Assembly (NCBI GenBank): GCA_049322335.1
Contig: JBMORL010000008.1
Span: forward strand, 1-34,189
Direction of reading: 5' to 3'
Length of the DNA stretch: 34,189 nucleotides
From: JBMORL01 sp049322335
Lineage (GTDB): Bacteria > Bacteroidota > Bacteroidia > Flavobacteriales_D > UBA2798
Shown here: positions 23,730-30,040 of the stretch, piece after piece
Layout of the letters: every line of letters starts with the position of its first letter
Numbering within the stretch: position 1 is the first letter of the stretch
Program-made: the position numbers and the translations under genes
Notes under the pieces: generated by a model
Databases searched by the model: none
Told to the model about the DNA's origin: nothing
What the model saw: the letters and a program-made list of their open reading frames with translations, nothing else

Positions 23730-24551
23730 TTAATTTTCTTTGTTCGGGATATTATTGTTTTCTTTTTCCCATTTCGAAGAAATCCGGCCGGGAAGAAGGG
23801 GATGAATAAGCTGGCCAAGATAATTTTTCGGAAATTTTTCTTTGATACCAAATTGTTCGGGTTCGCGTGGAGGACAGGTGTAGGTGCCGAAAAGGAGATC
23901 CATGAGTGGAGAAATATTGGCATAGTTACCGGCATCGCGGTTAAGGTCGTGGTGCCAGTGGTGTAATTCGGGAGCGCCAATAATCATTTTTAGAGGGCCG
24001 ATGGGTAACCGAACATTGGAGTGAATATATATAGCCCAGATTCCCCTGAAGGTGATAAAACCGATCATGGTTTCAAGCGGAAAACCCAATGCAAAGGCAG
24101 GAAGATTGATGAGTCCTACCGTATAAATAGTATCCAGCGGATGCTCGCGGTGTGCAGCCAGCCAGTCGAGATGTTCGGCACTGTGATGTACTTTATGAAA
24201 CCGCCATAAAAATCCCACACGGTGTTGTAGCCGGTGTGCCCAGTAAATGACAAAATCGCTTAACACAATTACTTCAATGGCTTGTAACCACCATGATTGT
24301 GCCGCCACCGATTTTCTGAAATCACCGGGAATGACATCATTGAGCCAGTTGTTGAAATAGGTGAGTACCCACAAAACCAAAGCTCCCCATATAAAATACT
24401 GCCCGAGAAAAAAACAAAGGTCAAGGATCCATCCGGGACGAAAAAATCGTTGTCCCTGTTTTGCAGGAAATACTTTTTCCATAGGAAGAAATACAATCAC
24501 CAGGAAAAGAAGGCTGATTCCCGTGGTGAGCAGTATTTCCAGGTAATCCAT
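23730..24551 (-). CDS. Fatty acid hydroxylase/sterol desaturase family membrane enzyme
   Basis: A 273-residue integral membrane di-iron enzyme. It has membrane helices at about 5-24, 45-65, 90-105 and 145-180, and the family's histidine clusters: H106xxxH110 (WAHRLQHR), H119xxHH123 (FHKVHHS), H134xxH137 (AHREHP) and HHxHH at 197-201 (PELHHWHHD). All expected ligands are present. The family oxidises or desaturates lipid chains or sterol-like lipids; in Bacteroidota members likely act on fatty acids or carotenoid-type lipids. The substrate cannot be told. It lies 9 nt after the SSKS-repeat protein and 16 nt before ldcA, giving an envelope-modification context. Confidence 0.92.
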   Translation of the reverse strand: MDYLEILLTTGISLLFLVIVFLPMEKVFPAKQGQRFFRPGWILDLCFFLGQYFIWGALVLWVLTYFNNWLNDVIPGDFRKSVAAQSWWLQAIEVIVLSDFVIYWAHRLQHRVGFLWRFHKVHHSAEHLDWLAAHREHPLDTIYTVGLINLPAFALGFPLETMIGFITFRGIWAIYIHSNVRLPIGPLKMIIGAPELHHWHHDLNRDAGNYANISPLMDLLFGTYTCPPREPEQFGIKEKFPKNYLGQLIHPLLPGRISSKWEKENNNIPNKEN

Positions 24552-24560
24552 TTTACAGAA

Positions 24561-24974
24561 TTATTTATTTTTTCCGGTATCAGGAGTAAATACAGGGGCA
24601 GATTTCGAACTTCCCATAATAACGGGTTTCGGGTTTACGTTGTTATTGTTTTGTTCTTTCTTTTTTGGAGTGATAATTTTTCCTGATTTTGTACTTTCAA
24701 TGATAGCAGGAGTTTCTTCTTCCTCTTCTTCGGTGTCAACGGGAACAATCCAGTCACCTGATTTGGAACTATTCATAATATCTTCATCCCCGAGAACTGT
24801 ATCTTCCGTTGATTCTTTTACCGAATCCTGTTGTTTTTTGGTGGTATCGGTGGCTGATTCACTTTCTTTTCCCGAAGAAGAATCAAAATATCCTGAACGG
24901 TAGGCGATCAGGGCGGTGACCAGCGAAATAAAAAGTAACACTACGCCCGCTTTTACAAATAAGGATGATTTCAT
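24561..24974 (-). CDS. Membrane-anchored protein with three SSKS repeats
   Basis: A 137-residue protein with one N-terminal membrane helix (8-25) and a disordered, acidic and Ser/Thr-rich tail. The tail holds three spaced 13-residue repeats: IMNSSKSGDWIVP (66-78), IIESTKSGKIITP (91-103) and IMGSSKSAPVFTP (119-131), consensus I-[MI]-x-S-[ST]-K-S-x5-P. Between them lie poly-Glu (82-87) and poly-Asn (109-112) runs. No enzyme fold is visible. The repeats look like docking peptides for a partner in the periplasm. It is first in the unit with the desaturase, ldcA and DUF5686 genes, and a perfect -7 box lies 27 nt upstream. Confidence 0.78.
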   Translation of the reverse strand: MKSSLFVKAGVVLLFISLVTALIAYRSGYFDSSSGKESESATDTTKKQQDSVKESTEDTVLGDEDIMNSSKSGDWIVPVDTEEEEEETPAIIESTKSGKIITPKKKEQNNNNVNPKPVIMGSSKSAPVFTPDTGKNK

Positions 24975-25000
24975 AATACTGAATTTTTAAAAAGTTAAGT

Positions 25001-25008
25001 CAAATTTA
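25001..25008 (-). promoter_or_regulatory. Putative -7 box of the desaturase-ldcA-DUF5686 unit
   Basis: Minus strand reads TAAATTTG, an exact TAnnTTTG, 26 nt before the SSKS-repeat gene. The -33 region lies inside the end of the GldN-like gene and lacks TTG at the right distance. It would let the four-gene unit start on its own, apart from the cassette upstream. Confidence 0.42.
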
Positions 25009-25016
25009 AAAAATAA

Positions 25017-25973
25017 TCAATTAGTCAGCATCAGCCAGGCATCGTGTTCCAGTTCTTTCAGGCTTAATTCAATACGCAGGGCTTCTTTTTGAATTTCTTC
25101 TCCTTTGCAATAATCCGCTATGGAACGATCGTGTATATTCGACTCTTTATAGATTTCACTTTCAAAGAACCGGTAAAAGAAAAGATCGTCCATTGTGGTT
25201 ATGCAGGAAGGCCTGTTTTGATTTTTTACCTGTATTCCCGACAAAACTTTTCTGCATTCCGGAAAATAAAACCAGCATAAATCTTCCGGGATTTTTGTAT
25301 CTAAACAATAAAATACAGGACATATGCCAATGATCCTTGTTTCTGATATCATCCTGTCGGTATCAAAAAACCAGTCTTCTTTAATTTTATATCCTTTAAA
25401 AACTATTCGTTTACAATTCATTAAACTATCAATATTTCCTGAAGTAATTACTTTCCTGAACTGATCATCTTTTGAGGAATATATTTTTATTTCTTTATTT
25501 TTTGCACTTTCATATAATACTCCATACAAAGCAGACCAATGATCTGTAGCAGAGGGAATAAATCTCCAGATTCTTTTTGATATCATTACCTGTCTTTCTT
25601 TCAGCGGGAAATTTTCTATAAAACCATCTGAATTGTATTTGGGTACATAAACCGGTTCTGAAAGTAGTTTCGCGGGACCATCCTGCGGAAGTTCAGGAAA
25701 AACACGTGTAAACTCAAAATTGTTTTTGTAATCGCGTTCTGTTTTCATTACTCCCGTTGAATCGTATGCTCTCCATTTCCCAACACGCTGGTTGTTTTTA
25801 AAAGTTCCTTCGGCTTTTAGTTTTTTGTTGGGGTAAAAACTTTTATATTCCCCGTCAAACAAACCGTTTCGTGTTTCAAAAATGTACATTATGCCTTCGT
25901 ATTCCACTACCTGTTTTTGTGAAAAAACGGAAGAAGTGAAAAGACAGAAGACGATGATAAAAAGTTCTTTCAT
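25017..25973 (-). CDS. YwqK/MORN-like repeats fused to a GldN-family domain
   Basis: A 318-residue exported protein (signal peptide 1-19, ending VFSQ). Residues 25-90 hold YwqK/MORN-type repeats (NGLFDGEYKSFYPNKKLKAEGTFKNNQRVGKWRAYDSTGVMKTE). From about 120 the sequence follows GldN/PorN, a periplasmic component of the type IX secretion and gliding machinery: KERQVMISKRIWRFI, ALYGVLYESAKNKEIKIYSS, YKIKEDWFFD, RIIGICPV, WFYFPECRKVL, TMDDLFFYRFFESEIYKESN, DRSIADY, ELEHDAW. A GldN domain with repeats in front, away from gldKLM, is unusual. The start overlaps the upstream FGE/GldK-like gene by 4 nt, so the two are coupled. It probably forms a complex with that protein; what it moves or anchors is unknown. 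Confidence 0.85.
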   Translation of the reverse strand: MKELFIIVFCLFTSSVFSQKQVVEYEGIMYIFETRNGLFDGEYKSFYPNKKLKAEGTFKNNQRVGKWRAYDSTGVMKTERDYKNNFEFTRVFPELPQDGPAKLLSEPVYVPKYNSDGFIENFPLKERQVMISKRIWRFIPSATDHWSALYGVLYESAKNKEIKIYSSKDDQFRKVITSGNIDSLMNCKRIVFKGYKIKEDWFFDTDRMISETRIIGICPVFYCLDTKIPEDLCWFYFPECRKVLSGIQVKNQNRPSCITTMDDLFFYRFFESEIYKESNIHDRSIADYCKGEEIQKEALRIELSLKELEHDAWLMLTN

Positions 25974-26800
25974 TTGGTTTTAATTTTCAGGTTCCAGAAA
26001 TCTTCCGCAATCCATTGGGCGGAATAAATTGTTTTTTTAATCGTAACAAATTCCCTGCAATCAATTTTAACCAGCCTGAAACTAACGTGAGACAGGCCTT
26101 CGTATTGATAAAAGTAAATCATTCGGTTAATTACGTAGTTTGTAAAACCATTTTTGAACGAATTTCCCATTACAGTTTTTCTCTTCATAGCCGGTGAGTC
26201 TTTTTTTGCAGCAATGTATTTTACTTCATGCCATTTCTGGTCTCCATATTCAAACCAGTCGTCCGGTGTTTCATCTCTTGATGTCATTGTCCAATCCGAG
26301 AAATAAGTTCCAAAATCATGGCCTGAAATTTTGTCATTGGCATAATTGACCGCATTAAGCCATTCGCCAAGAGTTGGGAGGCGGTAGAAATAAGTTACTG
26401 TATCCGACCGGTTCTCTTTTATGGTTTTCCACCGGCAATAATTCATAGCATTTTCCCAGGTGACACCGGCTACGGGAAAGGATTCGTATTGCTTATCGGA
26501 TATGTATTTTTCATACGCACTTTTCGTACACATACTGGTGTCCGGCAACTGGCTTTTGTAAAATGTTTCTGATGAATCTTTTTTCACCGTTTCCAGGTAC
26601 TGTTTATATTCGCCCAATGTCACCTGTCGTGAGATGTAAAGGTCAGGAGCTACTACAGAAGAATCCATCTTGTTTTTTCCTGTTTTTAATATTGATTTGT
26701 AGTTGACTTCCCGTGATGGAATGATGTAACCGTATTTTTTCTCCTGCGACAATACAGGAAGTGAGAAAATGAGCAGAAATAACGCGGTAATGGCTTTCAT
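25970..26800 (-). CDS. Exported FGE-sulfatase-fold protein, GldK/GldJ-like
   Basis: I start at the ATG at 26800 (276 residues), which begins a clear signal peptide (MKAITALFLLIFSLPVLSQ). The body is a formylglycine-generating-enzyme fold: DLYISRQVTLGEYKQYL (54-69), FPVAGVTWENAMNYCRWKT (108-126), YRLPTLGEW (139-147), DWTMTSRD (169-176), GNSFKNG (212-218) and HVSFRLVK (238-245). GldK and GldJ of the gliding and type IX secretion apparatus use the same fold; SQLPDTS (83-89) recalls the LPDT stretch seen there. The catalytic Cys pair of true FGE is not evident, so it is probably structural. It overlaps the GldN-like gene by 4 nt, mirroring the GldK-GldN partnership. Confidence 0.82.
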   Translation of the reverse strand: MKAITALFLLIFSLPVLSQEKKYGYIIPSREVNYKSILKTGKNKMDSSVVAPDLYISRQVTLGEYKQYLETVKKDSSETFYKSQLPDTSMCTKSAYEKYISDKQYESFPVAGVTWENAMNYCRWKTIKENRSDTVTYFYRLPTLGEWLNAVNYANDKISGHDFGTYFSDWTMTSRDETPDDWFEYGDQKWHEVKYIAAKKDSPAMKRKTVMGNSFKNGFTNYVINRMIYFYQYEGLSHVSFRLVKIDCREFVTIKKTIYSAQWIAEDFWNLKIKTK

Positions 26801-26882
26801 GGTGTTGATCGTATAATACGTACAGGGGTAAAAAGTTACAAAAATGGAAGAAAACAGATTTAGTTTCATAACGGACAATGGA

Positions 26883-27311
26883 TTACCAGTATCTTTTTAT
26901 AATGGAATAACTTTTATTGAGCAATTTCCCTTTGTCGTTATATTCTTTATACCATACTTTATGGCAATCGCATTCAATTTTCCATTCACTTTTTAGTTTG
27001 CCATTGGGATGATAGGTCTTTTGTTCAAACATCAGTTCCTGGCAGGGATAGGCATCGACACCAATTTTTGTAAGAACGGTTTGTTCATAGAGCTTGGTGC
27101 CGTCTTCGCGGTAACGGATGATTTTTTTTTCGGTAGTTTTTTGATAGGTATGTATGCCGTATTTACCGGTTTCTTTGATCCTGGTAAAATACAGCGCTTT
27201 TATTTTTCCTGATGCAAAAGTGTCTTTTTCTATAGTCCTTGTTTTTACCGTTTTTTGTGCATAGGCAAAGGGACAGGCGAGAATAAGAAAAAGAATGATA
27301 AATTTGTACAT
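26883..27311 (-). CDS. Exported YwqK-like repeat protein
   Basis: A 142-residue protein with a signal peptide (1-18, ending AYAQ). The rest has YwqK/MORN-type pieces: ASGKIKALYFTRIKETGKYG, KKIIRYREDGTKLYEQT, KTYHPNGKLKSEWKIECDCHKVWYKEYNDKGKLL. The fold would be a run of beta-hairpins. CDC at 116-118 may form a disulfide or bind metal. It shares the repeat type with the N-terminal part of the GldN-like fusion two genes downstream, and is the first gene of the three-gene cassette, 82 nt ahead of the FGE-like gene. Promoter directly upstream. Function unknown. Confidence 0.78.
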   Translation of the reverse strand: MYKFIILFLILACPFAYAQKTVKTRTIEKDTFASGKIKALYFTRIKETGKYGIHTYQKTTEKKIIRYREDGTKLYEQTVLTKIGVDAYPCQELMFEQKTYHPNGKLKSEWKIECDCHKVWYKEYNDKGKLLNKSYSIIKRYW

Positions 27312-27335
27312 ATTTAAAGTTAACCCAAATTTTTG
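27304..27335 (+). promoter_or_regulatory. Promoter of arfB, leaderless
   Basis: TTG at 27304-27306, 21 nt, AATTTTTG at 27328-27335 (seven of eight of TAnnTTTG). The GTG start codon follows after 2 nt, so the mRNA would be leaderless. It overlaps the minus-strand promoter at 27315-27345. Confidence 0.5.
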
Positions 27336-27345
27336 TAGTGCCCAA
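27315..27345 (-). promoter_or_regulatory. Promoter of the YwqK - GldK-like - GldN-like cassette
   Basis: On the minus strand, TTG (27345-27343), 20 nt, TAACTTTA (27322-27315; seven of eight). The first gene of the cassette begins 3 nt after the -7 box, again near-leaderless. The -7 boxes of this and the arfB promoter are 5 bp apart, so the two may compete for polymerase. Confidence 0.5.
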
Positions 27346-27739
27346 ACTATTCGATATATATTCTGTGGATATTTTACCCGAAGCGGAGATACGTACCAGC
27401 CGCAGCAGGGGAAAAGGCGGACAGCATGTGAATAAAACCGAGAGCCGGGTGGAACTGGTATGGGACATTTGCAGGAGTCACGCTTTACCGGACGGAATAA
27501 AAGAATACCTGCTCCGTAAAACAGGTAATACCACTATTTCAGTTGTCTGTGAAACGCATCGCAGCCAGTTGAAAAACAGGGAAGAGGCAACACGAAAATT
27601 ATACCGGTTGCTCGACCAGTTGCTTACCGAAAAAAAGAAACGTAAACCCACCCGCGTCCCGAAACCGGTAAAAGAAAAACGAAAATCCGATAAGAAAAAA
27701 CGGTCGGACATTAAAAAAATGCGCAGGGAAAAATTCTGA
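27338..27739 (+). CDS. arfB: Alternative ribosome-rescue factor ArfB (peptidyl-tRNA hydrolase)
   Basis: ArfB (YaeJ) enters stalled ribosomes lacking a stop codon and hydrolyses peptidyl-tRNA. The 133-residue protein has the release-factor domain with GGQ at 27-29 (RSRGKGGQHVNKTESRVEL), where Gln29 triggers hydrolysis, and THRSQLKNREEA after it. The C-terminal tail (95-133) is very rich in Lys/Arg (KKKRKPTRVPKPVKEKRK), as needed to occupy the empty mRNA channel. It lacks the codon-recognition domain of RF1/RF2. The start is GTG at 27338; the nearby -7 box implies a leaderless mRNA. A strong terminator follows. Confidence 0.95.
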   Translation: MPKLFDIYSVDILPEAEIRTSRSRGKGGQHVNKTESRVELVWDICRSHALPDGIKEYLLRKTGNTTISVVCETHRSQLKNREEATRKLYRLLDQLLTEKKKRKPTRVPKPVKEKRKSDKKKRSDIKKMRREKF

Positions 27740-27766
27740 TCCGCACGAAATAACAACACGGATATT

Positions 27767-27810
27767 ACAAAACAGTAAGGGCGAGTTGCGACTCGCCCTT
27801 ACTGTTTTGT
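27767..27810. terminator. Strong bidirectional terminator between arfB and the MuiA-like gene
   Basis: A perfect 20-bp inverted repeat (27767-27786 with 27791-27810) around the loop TGCG: the arms end in ACAAAACAG on one side and CTGTTTTGT on the other. The GC-rich inner part is AAGGGCGAGT. A-rich and T-rich outer ends allow use on both strands, matching the convergent genes on either side. Confidence 0.85.
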
Positions 27811-27845
27811 CCGGTAAAACTATTTCTGAAATTTTTTGCCAACCA

Positions 27846-29561
27846 TCACCACGCCATACTGAGGTTTTTGTTTTTGTCGTATTTAACTGTATAGGCAAAC
27901 CCGATTTTTTCTGATGCACCGGGTTTCATTTTCATTCGCCAGGTAAGAATTCCGGAATAGTCATTCATTTCAGCTTTTCCTTTATCGAGCACTTCCACTT
28001 TCACGTCCTGCAGGTTACTAACAGGCACCTGGTCTTCCACTATAATGTCGAGTGCATATCCGTGTGCGTTTCTGATCACAATTTCGTAGGCAACATCTTT
28101 TATTTTATTGTCGCCAATAATTTTTTCTTTTTCTTTATCTTTTAGTTTTTTGCGCACGGCCGACACGCTGTTGTCTCTTCCCATGGCCAGTCTCAGTGTG
28201 TCTTCCATAGCGGTAGGATCGAGATAAGATTGGCCTACATAGGTTCCGTCATAATAAATATTTGCTCTTGCCGGAAGCAGGTTAAGATCTTCCCAATTGG
28301 TAATATTGGCCACGAGAAATGCATTTTTATCCAGTTTTGGAACAATATTCAGAATGTAATTGGCTGTAAGGTTTTCTTTTCCCAGGGAAACAAAATGCGG
28401 TTCGTTATTGGATTTTATGCTGTAGGGAAGTTTGATCTCAAATTCAGCACTCACCATATTTTCGCGTTGCGTTATATAATTCATAGCATTGTTGGCAATA
28501 GGGCCATCATTCAGTTTTTCCTGCATGGCGCCTGTGGCCGATTGTGAAAGTTCTTTTCTTTCTGCTTCCATATCCTTTTTCAGATCTTCATCATAGTATT
28601 TTGCTTTATCATCATTTCTGTAGGCGTAAGGATTGTAATAGGTAATATACATAGGGTTTAAAACGGGTTTCGACTGGTTGATATAGGGATTATTGCTGGA
28701 GAGAGTAAGATTTACTTTTTCCCATTCTTCGCCTGTATTCTGATAAACCTGCGCTTTGTAATTTAATTCTACCGGTGAGTTGGCATCTTTCGCACGCAGA
28801 TCATACGAAGGAGCCCACCCGGCCTGGCTCACCATATAACCGATTTCCAGTTTTCCTTTCACGGCTTTATCGGTATTAACTGTAACCACGATTTGATAAA
28901 CCGGACCTTTTTTAGGATCTTCGGTGAGATTATTTTTGTATTTCCAGTTTTCCAGGTCGGCTAACCGGGCGAGCATTTCAGTTTGCTGCTGCACCATTTT
29001 ATCTTCTTTCTTTTTCATCTGGAAAAGATCGAGGTTAATTTCTGTCATTTTTGCATGAAAAAATTCCATTGCGCTTTTCAGTAACTGAATGGAGTCATTT
29101 ACTTTTCCGGTGCCCTTTACTGTTCCGTTATTCAATAGCATTTGTCTTTCCATTGTACGCACTTCCTTTTTTGCACGGAGTTCTTCCAGGTTATAATTAA
29201 GCACATCCAGCGAATCGCGCAGCAGGTTCATTTTTTTCAAAACGTCAGCGGGAATTTTATTGGGATCATTTTCCACTTTTTCAGGTTGGGGATAATGAAC
29301 TTTAAATTTTACATCCATAATAGTGAATTCACCAAATCCTCTTGCCTGTAAACTGTTGGGATCAACATAGGGAGAAACACCGGAAAAAGTGATCTCATTT
29401 ACTCCCGGCTGGATTAGAAAATTTCCTTCGCGGCTGATTTGTGCGCCTGAAAGAAAAACAGTGACTTTCTGAATTTTTGGTTCGGTAACTTCTACCTGTT
29501 GCACCGGTGCGAACGATTTCATATTCCCCGCTACCAGCAAATACATCATTAACGTTTTCAT
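27846..29561 (-). CDS. DUF4139 / MuiA-like exported protein
   Basis: The 571-residue protein has a short N-terminal signal-like segment (1-18), then the DUF4140 N-terminal domain (about 30-110, IQKVTVFLSGAQISREGNFLIQPGVNEITFSGVSPYVDPNSLQ), a helical coiled-coil spacer (115-205) and the DUF4139 domain (about 225-565, GYMVSQAGWAPSYDLRA, YKAQVYQNTGEEWEKVNLTLSS). This is the arrangement of 'mucoidy inhibitor A' proteins. Biochemical function is not established; an envelope or surface role fits. It is convergent with arfB, separated by the strong terminator. A signal peptidase site could not be placed with certainty. Confidence 0.85.
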   Translation of the reverse strand: MKTLMMYLLVAGNMKSFAPVQQVEVTEPKIQKVTVFLSGAQISREGNFLIQPGVNEITFSGVSPYVDPNSLQARGFGEFTIMDVKFKVHYPQPEKVENDPNKIPADVLKKMNLLRDSLDVLNYNLEELRAKKEVRTMERQMLLNNGTVKGTGKVNDSIQLLKSAMEFFHAKMTEINLDLFQMKKKEDKMVQQQTEMLARLADLENWKYKNNLTEDPKKGPVYQIVVTVNTDKAVKGKLEIGYMVSQAGWAPSYDLRAKDANSPVELNYKAQVYQNTGEEWEKVNLTLSSNNPYINQSKPVLNPMYITYYNPYAYRNDDKAKYYDEDLKKDMEAERKELSQSATGAMQEKLNDGPIANNAMNYITQRENMVSAEFEIKLPYSIKSNNEPHFVSLGKENLTANYILNIVPKLDKNAFLVANITNWEDLNLLPARANIYYDGTYVGQSYLDPTAMEDTLRLAMGRDNSVSAVRKKLKDKEKEKIIGDNKIKDVAYEIVIRNAHGYALDIIVEDQVPVSNLQDVKVEVLDKGKAEMNDYSGILTWRMKMKPGASEKIGFAYTVKYDKNKNLSMAW

Positions 29562-29610
29562 TTTTGGTTGTTTTCAATGCTGTACATGCCAAAAACAAAA
29601 AGGTTCAAAT

Positions 29611-29640
29611 AAAAAAACCGCCAGCCAGGGCCAGCGGTTT
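29611..29640 (-). terminator. Rho-independent terminator of the small unknown gene
   Basis: AAACCGC and GCGGTTT (29615-29621 and 29634-29640) form a 7-bp stem. Read leftward it is followed by TTTTTTT ATTT, since 29611-29617 is A7. It lies between the small gene ending at 29659 and the MuiA-like gene, so the latter needs its own promoter. Confidence 0.7.
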
Positions 29641-29658
29641 ATAAAAAAGAAATGGTTA

Positions 29659-29973
29659 TTATTTTATTTTCCGGGAAACGATATCAGTATCATTGGTGTC
29701 TTTCGCCTGTGCTTTGATCAAAGCTTCGAGCGCCATTTTTACTTCTGCATTTGCCCCTGCAAAGCCTGTAACGCGCAAGGCGATATTATGCACCAGCCCG
29801 ATAGCGGTTCCTTTTGCATCCGGTTGAAAGTCTACGATATCCTGCCTGTCAGCATTAGGTATGTTTTTTTCTGCTGCAAAAGGGTAAAGCTTTCCTGTTT
29901 CAATGTCCACCAGTTCGCCTTTTTTTCCTCCCTGGGGATCATCCTGAATGAGTGTAATTCTTCCGTAAGCCAT
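29659..29973 (-). CDS. Small protein of unknown function, possibly OB/cold-shock-like
   Basis: The 104-residue protein has no signal or membrane helix. It opens YGRITLIQDDPQGGKKGELVDIETGKLYPFAAE, then DRQDIVDFQPDAKGTAIGLVHNIALRV. The order of a short strand, a Gly/Lys-rich turn, another strand and a final DxVxF...G.A..V motif recalls cold-shock domains, but key RNP1/RNP2 aromatics are not clearly present. The C-terminal 30 residues are helical. It has its own well-formed promoter and terminator, so it is a single-gene unit divergent from the TPR phosphatase. The OB-fold idea is a guess. Confidence 0.72.
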   Translation of the reverse strand: MAYGRITLIQDDPQGGKKGELVDIETGKLYPFAAEKNIPNADRQDIVDFQPDAKGTAIGLVHNIALRVTGFAGANAEVKMALEALIKAQAKDTNDTDIVSRKIK

Positions 29974-29998
29974 AATAGTTGAATTTTAAGGTTAGTAT

Positions 29999-30031
29999 TT
30001 GGTTCAAGTATAAAGCATTTATTTATATTTA
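29999..30031 (+). promoter_or_regulatory. Possible promoter of the TPR-SpoIIE phosphatase gene
   Basis: TTG (29999-30001), 22 nt, TATATTTA (30024-30031; seven of eight). The ATG follows after 9 nt. It overlaps the oppositely oriented promoter at 30005-30035. Confidence 0.42.
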
Positions 30032-30035
30032 CCAA
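30005..30035 (-). promoter_or_regulatory. Promoter of the small unknown gene at 29659-29973
   Basis: On the minus strand TTG (30035-30033), 20 nt, TATACTTG (30012-30005; seven of eight of TAnnTTTG). The same 20-nt spacing occurs at the 5102, 15046 and 27315 promoters. The start codon lies 31 nt downstream. Confidence 0.5.
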
Positions 30036-30040
30036 TAAAT

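Noticed and set aside
23714..23980. Long N-terminal extension of the LD-carboxypeptidase frame
   Set aside because: It overlaps the end of the desaturase-family gene in another frame, and a proper signal peptide starts at 23713.
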